From positions 20,896 through 84,895 of the forward strand of contig JABGTW010000060.1 in the NCBI GenBank assembly GCA_018646865.1: a DNA stretch of 64,000 nucleotides, written 5' to 3'. The position numbers and the translations under genes were made by a program. This DNA is from Cryomorphaceae bacterium (GTDB taxonomy: Bacteria > Bacteroidota > Bacteroidia > Flavobacteriales > Flavobacteriaceae). Under the pieces are notes generated by a model that had not been told where the DNA came from, ran no database searches, and worked only from the letters and a program-made list of their open reading frames with translations. Shown piece after piece: positions 49,963-60,761 of this stretch. Numbering within the stretch: position 1 is the stretch's first letter; every line of letters starts with the position of its first letter.

Positions 49963-51126
49963 ATGAAGAAATTTTATATATCAATACTCACTCTAATAAT
50001 AATAAGCTGTAACTCATCGGGAAGCTTAAACATTAACTCTTTAATTGAAAACGGAGATTTAGAAGAGCTCATAAAAAGAAAAAAGGAATATGTGGATACT
50101 ATGAATAATATGCAAATTGAGCTGAATGAAATTAATGATGGAATTTCTTTTTTAGATGAAAATGAAAAGCTCACGCTTGTTTCAAATTATGAAATCAAAG
50201 AACAAGTATTTAATAGTTACATAGAGGCACAAGCAAATCTTAAAACTAGAAAAAATGTTTTAATACTTCCTGAGTTTCAAGGTACATTAGAACAGATTTT
50301 TGTGGATGAAGGTCAGAATGTACAGAAAGGGAAACTACTAGCAGAAATCAATGATTCAGGCCTAAAGGAGCAGCTTGAACAATTAACTATTCAGGCAAAC
50401 TTTGCAAAAGAAAATTTTGAAAGAACAGAAAGACTTTGGAATAATAATATAGGTTCTGAAATACAATTTCTAAAAAGTAAAACTGATTTTGAATCTAGTC
50501 AAAAAATGGTAGAACAAATGAAAGACAGACTTGCTAAGACTAAAATTTATGCTCCCTTCGACGGAGAGGTAGATGAAATTATTTCAAATCAAGGATCAAA
50601 TTTAATTCCAGGTGTTTCTCAAATTCTAAGATTAGTTAATCTTGATAAAATATATGCTGAGGCATTTGTTTCAGAAAAATACATTTCATTTATAGATGAA
50701 GGAACTGAAGCAATAGTTCATGTTCCACTTCTTGGAAAAGAAATTAATTCGAAAATTATACAAACAGGAAATTTTATAAATCCAAGTAATAGAACCTTTA
50801 GAATTGAAGTTCCTGTCGAAAATATTGATAACAAAATCAAACAGAATTTAGATGCAAAAATTAAAATAAACATCTATTCGAAGAAAGATGCTGTTGTAAT
50901 TCCGCTAAGAATTGTGAGAGAGGATGCTTCTGGCAAAAAATTTGTTTACGTAATGAACAAAGACATCAAAGAAGGAGTCTACATTACAGTCAAAACTTTT
51001 ATTTCACTAGGAAATAAAAATAATACTGATGTTGAAATCATTGAAGGTCTAAAAATTGGAGATATGCTTGTTTTAGAAGGAGCTAGTATTGTTGAAGATT
51101 CTCAAAGAGTAAAACTTATAAATTAA
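49963..51126 (+). CDS. RND efflux periplasmic adaptor (membrane fusion lipoprotein)
   Basis: Lipobox IIISCNS; QGTLEQIFVDEGQNVQKGKLLAEIND, AKTKIYAPFDGEVDEII. Confidence 0.92.
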   Translation: MKKFYISILTLIIISCNSSGSLNINSLIENGDLEELIKRKKEYVDTMNNMQIELNEINDGISFLDENEKLTLVSNYEIKEQVFNSYIEAQANLKTRKNVLILPEFQGTLEQIFVDEGQNVQKGKLLAEINDSGLKEQLEQLTIQANFAKENFERTERLWNNNIGSEIQFLKSKTDFESSQKMVEQMKDRLAKTKIYAPFDGEVDEIISNQGSNLIPGVSQILRLVNLDKIYAEAFVSEKYISFIDEGTEAIVHVPLLGKEINSKIIQTGNFINPSNRTFRIEVPVENIDNKIKQNLDAKIKINIYSKKDAVVIPLRIVREDASGKKFVYVMNKDIKEGVYITVKTFISLGNKNNTDVEIIEGLKIGDMLVLEGASIVEDSQRVKLIN

Positions 51127-51127
51127 A

Positions 51128-54100
51128 ATGGATAAAAAGAATAAAGAATTTTTTCTGTCAAGTTGGGCAATAAATAATAAGACTATTATTTATGTTCTTA
51201 TGATAATATTTCTTGTTTCAGGAATTACTGCATATAAAATAATGCCTAGAGAACTTTTTCCTGAAATAAACTCATCAAATATTTTTGTAACAACAATTTT
51301 CCCAGGAAATAATGCTGAGGAAATGGAAAAACTAATTACTGATCCTCTTGAACAGGAAATAAAAGGTGTTATTGGTTTAATTGAAATTGAATCTACATCC
51401 AGTGAAGGAATTTCAATTATTAATATCGAGTTTGATGATGAAATTCCAACAGCACTTGCTAGGCAGAGAGTAAAAGATTTAGTTGATAATGTCACTGTGG
51501 GAGATGACTGGCCAACATTTAATAATGCTAAGGTAGATCCTAATATTTTTGAGTTTGATATTGCAGAAAGATTTCCAGTTTTAAATATTAGTCTTGTTGG
51601 AGATTATAAAGTTGAGGAACTCAAAGAATATGCTGAATATTTAGATACCAGGATTGAAAGACTCCCCGAAGTAAAAACAGTAGAAATTCGTGGTATTCAA
51701 GACTTTGAAGTTGAAGTTGCTATAGACCCCTATATGATGAAAGCAACAAAAACAAGCTTTAGTAATGTTATTAATGCTATTGCTCAAGAAAATGTTACTA
51801 TTTCCGCAGGAAGTCTAATTTCAGATGGTCAAAGAAGAAATGTAAAAATAATAGGAGAGGTGTCAAATCCAACTGAGTTAAACAGAATTATTGTTAAACG
51901 CGACAATGGGCCTGTATATCTTGAAGATGTTGCTTCTGTATCGTTTAAAGAAAAAGAAATTACATCCTACACAAGGTCTTTTGACAAAAAAACAGTTATG
52001 CTTGAAGTAGTGAAAAGAGGAGGTGAAAATGCAATATTTGCTTCAAACTCAATTCAAGAAATAATACAGGAAGCTCAAGAAAAATTTTTACCTGCAAACC
52101 TTGATGTTGTAGTGCAAAATGATCAATCTGAGTATACTATTAATTCAGTAAATGACTTAATGAATAATCTGATCTTTGGTATAATTTTAGTTGTAACTGT
52201 TTTAACTTTTTTTCTTGGACTGAGAAATGCATTATTTGTTGGATTTGCTATCCCAATGTCAATGTTTATGTCCTTAGTTATCTTATCTGCCTTTGGATTT
52301 ACACTTAATAGAATGGTGTTGTTTGGATTAGTTATGGGGCTTGGCCTGCTAGTGGATAATGGAATTGTTGTTGTTGAAAATATTTATAGACTAATGTCAA
52401 AAGAAGGTCTTCCCAGAATTCAGGCTGCTAAACTTGGAATTGGAGAAGTTGCTCTTCCTATAATTGTCTCAACTGCTACTACAATTGCTGCATTTATTCC
52501 TTTAGGAACATGGCCAGGAACTCTTGGAGAATTTATGATATATTTTCCAATTACATTATCAGCAATTTTAGGTTCTTCACTTATAGTAGCAATATTTTTT
52601 AACTCAATGCTAGTTTCAAGTTTTATGGACCTAAGTGAAAGAGAAATAAGCAGAAAAAACTTAATGAGGATGACATATGTTTTAGGAGGTTTTGCTATTA
52701 TTTTTGTTTTATTTAATGATACGAGGGCTATAGGATCACTCTTAGCTTTTATATGTTTTCTGTTTTGGTCTTACAAATACTTTGTTAAAAATCAAGCCAT
52801 TAGATTTCAAAATACTTTTTTGGTTAGACTTGAAAATACTTATAATGACTTTTTGTCTTTTGCTTTATCAGGAATCAGACCGTTTTTATTTTTAGCCGGT
52901 ACAATTGCTCTATTTGTCATCTCAATTGTGCTTATGGGTATCTTTCCTCCAAAAATTGAGTTTTTTCCTGACAATGAACCACAGCAAATACTTGTTTATA
53001 TAGAATATCCTGAAGGCACTGATATTGAAAAGACCAATGAGACTTCTAAACAAATTGAATCTGAGATCTATAAAGTTGCAAATAACTCAAAGTATTTTGA
53101 CGGAGATTATAATTTTTTAGTTGAGTCTGCAATTTCTCAAGTTGGAGAAGGTGCTGGTAATCCTGAGACTGATGCCGGGGGAACTGGAGAAATACCTCAT
53201 AAAGCTCTTATAACAATGACAATGAGAGAATTTAAATACAGAAGGGGAATGTCTAGTGAAGAACTAAGAAAAGAAATACAATTAGAACTTATTGGTAGAT
53301 TTCCTGGAATTGCTATTTCTGTTGAAAAAGATTCTCAAGGGCCTCCAGGCGGGTATCCTGTAAATATTGAAATCTATGGCGATGATTATGAGAAATTAAT
53401 TGAAACTGCAATCTCAATGAAAAACTACCTTAATAAAGAAAACATTGAAGGTATTGAGCAACTTAAAATTGATGTAAGTAGAAGTAAACCTGGTTTAGAA
53501 TTTAGAGTCGATAGAGAAAAAGCTGGTGAATTAGGTATTCCTACTGGGCTTGTCGGGCAGACAATTAGAAATTCTATAATTGGTTCTAAAGCTGGAGTCT
53601 ATAAATTAAAAGGTGAAGATTATCAAATCAATGTAAGGCTTGATGAAGAGTATAAAAATAATATTAATACTATCATTAATCAAAATATAGTTTTTAGAGA
53701 TCAGTCTACCGGAAAAACAAAAGAGGTTCCAATTGCATCAGTAGTCGACGAAAGAAACATAACCTCATTTAGTGCAATCAAGCATATTGATCTTCAAAGG
53801 GTTGTAACGCTTTATTCTTCAATATTAGCTGGTTCAAATGCAAATGAAATAGTAAATACTGCTGAAATTTCTCTCTCTGGCTTTCAAACCCCGCAAGGTG
53901 TAGATTTTAAATTTACAGGTGAAATAAAACAACAAGCTGAGAATCAATCATTCTTATCTGGAGCTCTTTTGACCGGAATTGCATTAATTGTTCTAATACT
54001 TGTTTTTCAGTTTAATTCAATCTCTAAACCATTTATAGTTCTTGCTTCAATTATTCTAAGTTTTACAGGTGTATTTCTTGGAATAATAGTTTTTAATTTA

Positions 54101-54553
54101 ACTTTTAGCATACTGATGACAATGCTTGGAATAATTTCTTTAACAGGAATAATTGTAAACAATGCCGTTGTTCTTTTAGATTACACTCAATTGCTCTTTG
54201 ATAGAAAAAAAATAGATTTAAAACTTTCAAAAGAGGATTTAATAGACAAGAATATAGCATTAGATCTTGTTAAAACTGCGGGAAAAGCTAGACTTAAACC
54301 GGTTCTTTTAACAGCAATCACAACAATATTTGGATTAATACCATTAGCTGTAGGATTAAATATTGATTTCTTTACTCTTTTTGCTGATTGGAATCCAAAT
54401 ATTTATTTAGGGGGTGATAATGTTATCTTTTGGGGGCCTCTTGCATGGACAGTTATTTTTGGAATTACATTTGCAACATTCTTAACATTAATAATTGTGC
54501 CTTCTATGTACTACATAATACATCTTGGCAGAATCAAACTAAAAAATATCTAG
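51128..54553 (+). CDS. RND (AcrB-type) efflux transporter
   Basis: MPRELFPEINSSNIFVTTIFPGNNAEEMEKLITDPLEQEI, LFGLVMGLGLLVDNGIVVVENIYRLM, GIISLTGIIVNNAVVLLDYTQLL, KARLKPVLLTAITTIFGLIPLA. Confidence 0.95.
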   Translation: MDKKNKEFFLSSWAINNKTIIYVLMIIFLVSGITAYKIMPRELFPEINSSNIFVTTIFPGNNAEEMEKLITDPLEQEIKGVIGLIEIESTSSEGISIINIEFDDEIPTALARQRVKDLVDNVTVGDDWPTFNNAKVDPNIFEFDIAERFPVLNISLVGDYKVEELKEYAEYLDTRIERLPEVKTVEIRGIQDFEVEVAIDPYMMKATKTSFSNVINAIAQENVTISAGSLISDGQRRNVKIIGEVSNPTELNRIIVKRDNGPVYLEDVASVSFKEKEITSYTRSFDKKTVMLEVVKRGGENAIFASNSIQEIIQEAQEKFLPANLDVVVQNDQSEYTINSVNDLMNNLIFGIILVVTVLTFFLGLRNALFVGFAIPMSMFMSLVILSAFGFTLNRMVLFGLVMGLGLLVDNGIVVVENIYRLMSKEGLPRIQAAKLGIGEVALPIIVSTATTIAAFIPLGTWPGTLGEFMIYFPITLSAILGSSLIVAIFFNSMLVSSFMDLSEREISRKNLMRMTYVLGGFAIIFVLFNDTRAIGSLLAFICFLFWSYKYFVKNQAIRFQNTFLVRLENTYNDFLSFALSGIRPFLFLAGTIALFVISIVLMGIFPPKIEFFPDNEPQQILVYIEYPEGTDIEKTNETSKQIESEIYKVANNSKYFDGDYNFLVESAISQVGEGAGNPETDAGGTGEIPHKALITMTMREFKYRRGMSSEELRKEIQLELIGRFPGIAISVEKDSQGPPGGYPVNIEIYGDDYEKLIETAISMKNYLNKENIEGIEQLKIDVSRSKPGLEFRVDREKAGELGIPTGLVGQTIRNSIIGSKAGVYKLKGEDYQINVRLDEEYKNNINTIINQNIVFRDQSTGKTKEVPIASVVDERNITSFSAIKHIDLQRVVTLYSSILAGSNANEIVNTAEISLSGFQTPQGVDFKFTGEIKQQAENQSFLSGALLTGIALIVLILVFQFNSISKPFIVLASIILSFTGVFLGIIVFNLTFSILMTMLGIISLTGIIVNNAVVLLDYTQLLFDRKKIDLKLSKEDLIDKNIALDLVKTAGKARLKPVLLTAITTIFGLIPLAVGLNIDFFTLFADWNPNIYLGGDNVIFWGPLAWTVIFGITFATFLTLIIVPSMYYIIHLGRIKLKNI

Positions 54554-54574
54554 TTATATTTACAAATTAATAAG

Positions 54575-56311
54575 ATGAATAGAACTAATAATTGCGGAGA
54601 ATTATCAAAAGCTAATTTAAACCAAACTGTCAAGCTTTCTGGTTGGGTAAACAAAATACGAGAAAAAGGCTTTATAATTTGGATTGATTTAAGGGACAGG
54701 TATGGTGTAACCCAATTAGTGTTTGATAAAGAAAGGTCAAGCGAAGAAATTTTTTCCGCTGCATCAGGGCTTGGTAGGGAATTTGTTGTTGAAATCGAAG
54801 GTAGTGTTATAGAAAGAAAAAATGCTAATGAAAAAATTAAGACTGGCGAAATAGAAATTCTTGTATCTAGTCTAACTATTCTAAATAAATCTTTAACACC
54901 TCCCTTTACAATTGAGAACGAATCAGATGGAGGCGAGGAATTAAGAATGAAATATAGGTATCTTGATATTAGAAGAGAACCTGTAAAAGAAAATTTGATC
55001 TTTAGACATGAATTATCTCTTGAAGTAAGAAATTACCTTTCGGAAAATAGTTTTATTGATATTGAAACTCCTTATTTGATTAAATCAACACCTGAAGGGG
55101 CAAGAGACTTTATAGTTCCTAGTAGGCTTAATCCAGATCATTATTACGCTTTACCTCAATCACCTCAAATTTTCAAACAATTATTAATGGTTGGTGGAAT
55201 TGATAAATACTATCAAATTGTTAAATGTTTTAGAGATGAGGACTTAAGAGCTGATAGACAGCCTGAATTTACTCAAATTGACTGTGAAATGTCTTTTGTT
55301 AATCAAGAAGATATTTTTCAACAGTTTGAAGGATTAATGTCAAGATTATTTTCAAAATTCTTAAATAAGACTGATATCAGTTTTGAAAGAATGACATATA
55401 AATTTGCTATTGAAAATTATGGTATTGACAAACCAGATTTAAGATATGGGTTAAAGATTAAAGAAATATCCAATGAAGTTAAAGGTAAAGGGTTTCAAAT
55501 TTTTGATAATAATGATTTCACATCTTGTATTCTAATTGAAAATAAATCTGAAATAACTAGAAAAGAAATAGATAATATAACTGATTGGGTTAAAAGACCT
55601 CAAATTGGTGCTACAGGGCTTTTATGGATTAAACACAATACCGACTCATCTATTAAATCATCTTTTGATAAATTTTTTAGTGAATCGGATTTGAAATATA
55701 TCTTAGATAAAGTATCATCAAAACCAGGGGATATTATATTTATTATGTCAGGTGATAAAAAAAATACACTTGAACAAATGGGTTCATTGAGAGTTGAGTT
55801 AGCTAAAAGATTTGATCTTGTTGATCATAATAAAATGTGCCCACTTTGGGTAACAGATTTTCCTCTTTTTGAATGGGATGAAGATGAAAAAAGATTCTTT
55901 TCGATGCATCATCCTTTTACCTCTCCAAAACAAGAATTTCTTGATTTACTTGAATCCGATCCCTTAAAGGTTATTGCTAACGCATATGACCTAGTACTAA
56001 ATGGAAATGAAATAGGTGGGGGTTCGATTAGGATACATGATTTTGATACTCAGATGAAGATTTTTGAGTTACTTGGTATGGACAAACAAGAGTATACAAG
56101 TCAATTTGGATTTTTAATTGAAGCTCTTAAATATGGAGCTCCTCCTCATGGTGGTATTGCTTTTGGTTTAGATAGGCTTGCTGCTGTATTAAAGGGCAAA
56201 GATGTAATAAGAGACTTTATTGCCTTTCCAAAGAATAATAGCGGTAAAGATCTTATGATTGATGCCCCATCTAAACTAACTAAGGAACAATTAAAGGATC
56301 TATCAAATTAA
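54575..56311 (+). CDS. aspS: Aspartate--tRNA ligase
   Basis: LSGWVNKIREKGFIIWIDLRDRYGVTQLVF, RYLDIRREP, PEGARDFIVPSR, ALPQSPQIFKQLLMVGG, CFRDEDLRADRQPEFTQID, APPHGGIAFGLDRLAA. Confidence 0.97.
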   Translation: MNRTNNCGELSKANLNQTVKLSGWVNKIREKGFIIWIDLRDRYGVTQLVFDKERSSEEIFSAASGLGREFVVEIEGSVIERKNANEKIKTGEIEILVSSLTILNKSLTPPFTIENESDGGEELRMKYRYLDIRREPVKENLIFRHELSLEVRNYLSENSFIDIETPYLIKSTPEGARDFIVPSRLNPDHYYALPQSPQIFKQLLMVGGIDKYYQIVKCFRDEDLRADRQPEFTQIDCEMSFVNQEDIFQQFEGLMSRLFSKFLNKTDISFERMTYKFAIENYGIDKPDLRYGLKIKEISNEVKGKGFQIFDNNDFTSCILIENKSEITRKEIDNITDWVKRPQIGATGLLWIKHNTDSSIKSSFDKFFSESDLKYILDKVSSKPGDIIFIMSGDKKNTLEQMGSLRVELAKRFDLVDHNKMCPLWVTDFPLFEWDEDEKRFFSMHHPFTSPKQEFLDLLESDPLKVIANAYDLVLNGNEIGGGSIRIHDFDTQMKIFELLGMDKQEYTSQFGFLIEALKYGAPPHGGIAFGLDRLAAVLKGKDVIRDFIAFPKNNSGKDLMIDAPSKLTKEQLKDLSN

Positions 56312-56316
56312 CTGAT

Positions 56317-56565
56317 TTGAAAATTTTAATTAAAATACTTTCTTACCTAGTCTTTATAGGGATTTTTTTTGGAATTTTCTCAAAAGAAATAATTGGTGAT
56401 AAAATTGGTGATATAATTATAGGGGTTTCTGTACTAGTAGGAGCATTGATTTTTATGCCATTGTTTTTAGCTTACAGATGGAAGGGGAAAAAATTAAAAG
56501 ACTATACGCTTAGTGAAGAGAATTTGAAAAAAATGAAAGAAAATTCTAGAAATACTAATCTCTAA
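56317..56565 (+). CDS. Small membrane protein of unknown function
   Basis: 82 aa, two hydrophobic segments; starts 6 bp after aspS (TTG start). Confidence 0.6.
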   Translation: MKILIKILSYLVFIGIFFGIFSKEIIGDKIGDIIIGVSVLVGALIFMPLFLAYRWKGKKLKDYTLSEENLKKMKENSRNTNL

Positions 56566-56992
56566 TTTTCTTAAAAAAGCTATCTAAAAGTTCTTTAGAT
56601 TCATTTTCCATAACTCCCTTAATGATGTTTACTTTTCTATCTGTTTCTAAAGAGTGTTTTGAAAAACCTCTTTTTTTATCCGAAGCTGCATATACGATTG
56701 TCTTAATTTTTGACCAATAAATTGCTCCATAACACATTAAACAGGGCTCTAAAGTTGTATACAATATACACGTATCAAGATTTTTACTGTTTAAGAAATT
56801 TTGTGCAGATGTAATTGCTATCAATTCTGCATGAGCTGTTGAATCATTTAAAAGTTCAACCATGTTTGACGATCTAGAGATTATTTCATTTTCATTAACT
56901 ATTACACATCCAACAGGTACCTCATTCTTAAAGAAAGCATAATTAGCTTCTTCAAATGCTTTTTTCATAAAGTGAATATGATCTTTATTCAT
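56555..56992 (-). CDS. tadA: tRNA-adenosine/nucleoside deaminase
   Basis: NEVPVGCVIVNENEII, STAHAELIAI, LYTTLEPCLMCYGAIYWSKI zinc deaminase motifs. Confidence 0.88.
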   Translation of the reverse strand: MNKDHIHFMKKAFEEANYAFFKNEVPVGCVIVNENEIISRSSNMVELLNDSTAHAELIAITSAQNFLNSKNLDTCILYTTLEPCLMCYGAIYWSKIKTIVYAASDKKRGFSKHSLETDRKVNIIKGVMENESKELLDSFFKKIRD

Positions 56993-57035
56993 TTTGCTAA
57001 ATTACAAAATAGCTGCATTTCAAATACCGAATGTA

Positions 57036-57043
57036 TATCTTTG
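57036..57043 (+). promoter_or_regulatory. Bacteroidota -7 element for polA
   Basis: TATCTTTG about 31 bp before the polA ATG. Confidence 0.55.
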
Positions 57044-57074
57044 TATATTGAAATAAATTTTTCAAAAAAATTTA

Positions 57075-59852
57075 ATGGAAAGTTCCAAAAAGCTTTTTCT
57101 TCTTGATGCATATGCTCTGATTTACAGAGGATATTATGCGTTTATAAAAAATCCTAGAATTAATTCAAAAGGTACAGATACGTCTGCAATATTAGGGTTT
57201 ATGAATTCATTGTTAGAGATTATACGAACTCAAAATCCGGATTATCTAGCTGTTGCATTTGACAAGGGTGGTTCAATTACTCGATCTGAAATGTTTACTG
57301 AATATAAAAGTAATAGAGACAAGACTCCTGAGCCAATAATTGTTGCAATTCCATATATTAAAGACATTCTAACTGCGATGAAAATTCCAATTTTAGAAAA
57401 GGAGGGCTATGAAGCAGATGATGTGATAGGGACAGTTGCCAAAGATGCTGAAAACAATAATTTTAAAGTGTTTATGGTCACTCCAGATAAAGATTTTGCT
57501 CAGTTAGTTTCTGATAATATCTTTTTATGTAAACCTGCTAGAATGGGTAATAGTATGGAAATATGGGGGGTTAATGAGGTCAAAGATAAATTTGAAATTG
57601 ATGATCCTGAACAAGTTATTGATTACTTAGGGATGATGGGAGACTCCGTTGATAATATTCCTGGTTTACCAGGAGTTGGAGATAAAACCGCAAAAAAATT
57701 CATTAAACAATATGGAAGTTTAGAAAATTTACTTCAAAATTCACATGAAATTACAGGAAAACTTGGAGAAAAAATTTCTAATAATAAAGATTTAGGTGTT
57801 TTATCAAAAAAATTAGCTAGAATAATTCTTGACGTTCCAATAGAATATAATCTTGATGAATTTGAATTATCAAAACCTGACAATGAGGGTGTTTTCAAAG
57901 TTTTTGATGAACTAGAATTTAGAAGAATAAAAGAAACATTTTTTAAAATTTTTGGCATTGATAAATCTAAAAAAAATGACTCTAGTCAAGAATATATTCA
58001 AGGCGATTTATTTGGAGATAGTATTGTAAATGAAACCAAATTAAATCTTAATAAAACTGAATCTTACTATCAAAGAATAGACTCTAGTGATGAGCTAGAA
58101 TATCTCACAAATAAGTTGCTGAAACAAAAAATAGTTGCTTTTGACACTGAGACAGAAGGTTTAAATTCCTTAGAAACAGAAATTGTTGGCATCTCGTTTT
58201 CTTGGGCCAGCGACAAAGGGTTCTATGTCCCTATTAAAAAAGATAAATCTATTCAATTAGAATATTTTAATATTTTGAAACCTTTCTTCAATAATAAAGA
58301 TATTATTAAGGTTGGGCATAATATTAAGTTTGACATTAAAGTTTTATATAAATATGATGTTGTTGTTTCAGAACCTTTATATGATACTATGGTTGCGCAT
58401 TACCTCATAAATCCTGACATGAGACATAATCTAGATACTCTTTCAGAATCTTATCTAAATTATACCCCTATTTCTATTGAATCCTTAATTGGTAAAAAAG
58501 GTAAAAATCAAAAATCAATGAGAGATATACCCGTAAAGCAAGTAACTAACTATGCTTCAGAAGATGCAGACCTTTCACTTCAGTTAAAACATGTTTTTGA
58601 TAAAGAACTAGAATCAAATGGAGTTAAAGCTGTTTTTTATGATATTGAAACTCCTATTATAAATGTTCTTTCTGATATGGAAAAAGAAGGGATTAATATA
58701 GACAGTTCATATTTAAATCAATTAGAACAAGAATTCGAAAAGGATCTAAACAAACTAAAGGAAGAAATTTATAATCAATCTGGTGAAGAATTTAATCTTA
58801 ATTCACCTAAACAACTTGGTGATATATTATTTGATAAACTTAAACTTGTATCAAAACCTAAAAAGACTAAAACAGGACAATACTCTACTTCAGAGGAAGT
58901 CTTATCTAGTTTAGCAAATGATCATGAAATTATTAGAAGTATTTTAGAGTGGAGATCTTTAGATAAACTTCAAAATACATATGTTAGATCCTTGCCAAAT
59001 GAGGTAAGTAATAGAACAAATAAAATTCATACAAAATTCAATCAAACAGTAACTACAACTGGGCGTTTAAGCAGTAATAATCCTAATCTTCAAAATATAC
59101 CTATAAGAACAAAGAATGGTCAAAAAATTAGAAAAGCATTCATTCCTAGAAATAATAATTTTGAACTTATGGCTGCAGATTACTCTCAAATTGAACTAAG
59201 GGTAATAGCCTCAATGAGTAAAGATCCTAATATGATTGATGCCTTTATTAAGAATCAGGATATACATACTATTACTGCATCAAAAATTTATAATATTAAT
59301 CCTGCTGAAGTAACTAGAGAGCAAAGAGGTAATGCAAAGACGGTTAACTTTGGAATTATTTATGGAGTCTCTGCTTTTGGACTTAGTCAACAGACAAATC
59401 TTTCAAGATCAGAATCTAAAGTGATGATAGATAATTATTTTGAAAATTACCCTGGTTTGAAAACATATATGTCTAGTCAGATTGATTTTGCAAGAAATAA
59501 AGGGTATGTCGAAACAATAATGGGAAGAAGAAGGTATCTTCAAAATATTAATTCTCAAAATAACATGATAAGGAGTGGTGCAGAGCGAAATGCCATTAAT
59601 GCTCCTATTCAAGGGAGTGCGGCAGACATCATTAAGATTGCGATGATTAGAATACATAATGAATTCAAAAAACAATCTTTAAAGTCAAAAATGCTACTCC
59701 AAGTTCATGATGAACTTGTTTTTGATGTCAGAAATCAAGAAAAAGAATTAGTCAAAGAGATTGTGAAAAACACTATGGAATCAGCAGTTAAGCTAGATGT
59801 TCCACTAAAAGTTGATATAGAATTTGGAAAAAACTGGTTAGAAGCACATTAA
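57075..59852 (+). CDS. polA: DNA polymerase I
   Basis: LFLLDAYALIYRGYYAF, EADDVIGTVA, 3'-5' exonuclease VAFDTETEGLNSL, polymerase ADYSQIELRVIAS, RGNAKTVNFGIIYGVSAFGLS, QVHDELVFDV. Confidence 0.97.
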   Translation: MESSKKLFLLDAYALIYRGYYAFIKNPRINSKGTDTSAILGFMNSLLEIIRTQNPDYLAVAFDKGGSITRSEMFTEYKSNRDKTPEPIIVAIPYIKDILTAMKIPILEKEGYEADDVIGTVAKDAENNNFKVFMVTPDKDFAQLVSDNIFLCKPARMGNSMEIWGVNEVKDKFEIDDPEQVIDYLGMMGDSVDNIPGLPGVGDKTAKKFIKQYGSLENLLQNSHEITGKLGEKISNNKDLGVLSKKLARIILDVPIEYNLDEFELSKPDNEGVFKVFDELEFRRIKETFFKIFGIDKSKKNDSSQEYIQGDLFGDSIVNETKLNLNKTESYYQRIDSSDELEYLTNKLLKQKIVAFDTETEGLNSLETEIVGISFSWASDKGFYVPIKKDKSIQLEYFNILKPFFNNKDIIKVGHNIKFDIKVLYKYDVVVSEPLYDTMVAHYLINPDMRHNLDTLSESYLNYTPISIESLIGKKGKNQKSMRDIPVKQVTNYASEDADLSLQLKHVFDKELESNGVKAVFYDIETPIINVLSDMEKEGINIDSSYLNQLEQEFEKDLNKLKEEIYNQSGEEFNLNSPKQLGDILFDKLKLVSKPKKTKTGQYSTSEEVLSSLANDHEIIRSILEWRSLDKLQNTYVRSLPNEVSNRTNKIHTKFNQTVTTTGRLSSNNPNLQNIPIRTKNGQKIRKAFIPRNNNFELMAADYSQIELRVIASMSKDPNMIDAFIKNQDIHTITASKIYNINPAEVTREQRGNAKTVNFGIIYGVSAFGLSQQTNLSRSESKVMIDNYFENYPGLKTYMSSQIDFARNKGYVETIMGRRRYLQNINSQNNMIRSGAERNAINAPIQGSAADIIKIAMIRIHNEFKKQSLKSKMLLQVHDELVFDVRNQEKELVKEIVKNTMESAVKLDVPLKVDIEFGKNWLEAH

Positions 59853-59887
59853 TTAAAAAAAAGTTTTTTTAAAAATTTTTATAATTG

Positions 59888-59895
59888 TACATTTG
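59888..59895 (+). promoter_or_regulatory. Bacteroidota -7 element for rplM-rpsI-rpsB-tsf
   Basis: TACATTTG about 20 bp before the rplM ATG. Confidence 0.5.
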
Positions 59896-59915
59896 CACGC
59901 TTAGATTTAATCTAT

Positions 59916-60371
59916 ATGACTAAAACAAGTTATAAAACTATATCAGCTAATAGTAAGACAGTAAACAAGGAATGGGTTCTTGTTGATGCTGCTGAACTAC
60001 CCTTAGGTAGAACTGCATCAATTGTAGCTACTCTTCTAAGAGGAAAACATAAAACTAATTTTACACCTCATGTTGATTGTGGTGATAATGTTATAGTTAT
60101 AAATGCACAAAAGATTGAATTATCAGGTGATAAGTGGAATCAAAAGCAGTATATAAGTCACACAGGTTATCCCGGGGGTCAAAGAATCGTAACTGCTGAT
60201 AAACTCCATAAAAAAAATAATATTAAACTTGTTGAGAAAGCTGTTAAAGGAATGCTTCCAAAAAACAAGTTAGGTGCTGATTTATATAGAAACTTAAAAG
60301 TTTTTCCTGGATCTGAACATAACCATGAAGCACAAAAACCAAAACTAATTGATGTTAATAGTAAAATATAA
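59916..60371 (+). CDS. rplM: 50S ribosomal protein L13
   Basis: EWVLVDAAELPLGRTASIVATLLRGKHKTNFTPHVDCGDNVIVINAQKI. Confidence 0.97.
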   Translation: MTKTSYKTISANSKTVNKEWVLVDAAELPLGRTASIVATLLRGKHKTNFTPHVDCGDNVIVINAQKIELSGDKWNQKQYISHTGYPGGQRIVTADKLHKKNNIKLVEKAVKGMLPKNKLGADLYRNLKVFPGSEHNHEAQKPKLIDVNSKI

Positions 60372-60757
60372 TGGAAGTAATTCATAAAATAGGAAGAAGA
60401 AAAACATCTGTTGCTAGAGTTTACATGTCAAAAGGAAAAGGAAGTATTACAGTAAACAAAAAATCATATTCTGATTTTTTTGACACAGCAATTTTACAAT
60501 ACAAAATCCAACAACCATTTAGTCTTACTGAAACTAAGGATAAATTTGATCTTTTAGTAACTGTTAAAGGTGGAGGTATAAATGGACAAGCTGAAGCAAT
60601 TAGGCTAGCTATTTCAAGAGCTCTAGTTGAATTCAATGAGGAGTTCAAGCCTGTTCTTAAATCTGAAGGATTAATGACTAGAGATCCAAGGATGGTTGAA
60701 AGAAAGAAATTTGGACAAAAGAAAGCAAGAAAGAAATTCCAGTTCTCAAAAAGATAA
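60371..60757 (+). CDS. rpsI: 30S ribosomal protein S9
   Basis: IGRRKTSVARVYMSKGKGSITVN, LTRDPRMVERKKFGQKKARKKFQFSKR-type C-terminus. Confidence 0.97.
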   Translation: MEVIHKIGRRKTSVARVYMSKGKGSITVNKKSYSDFFDTAILQYKIQQPFSLTETKDKFDLLVTVKGGGINGQAEAIRLAISRALVEFNEEFKPVLKSEGLMTRDPRMVERKKFGQKKARKKFQFSKR

Positions 60758-60761
60758 AAAT

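Noticed and set aside
51190-51495. 101-aa minus-strand ORF
   Set aside because: Antisense to the RND transporter gene
59853-59915. Possible ribosomal protein L13 leader RNA upstream of rplM
   Set aside because: The spacer is only about 63 nt and the likely -7 box leaves roughly a 14-nt leader; no structured element visible
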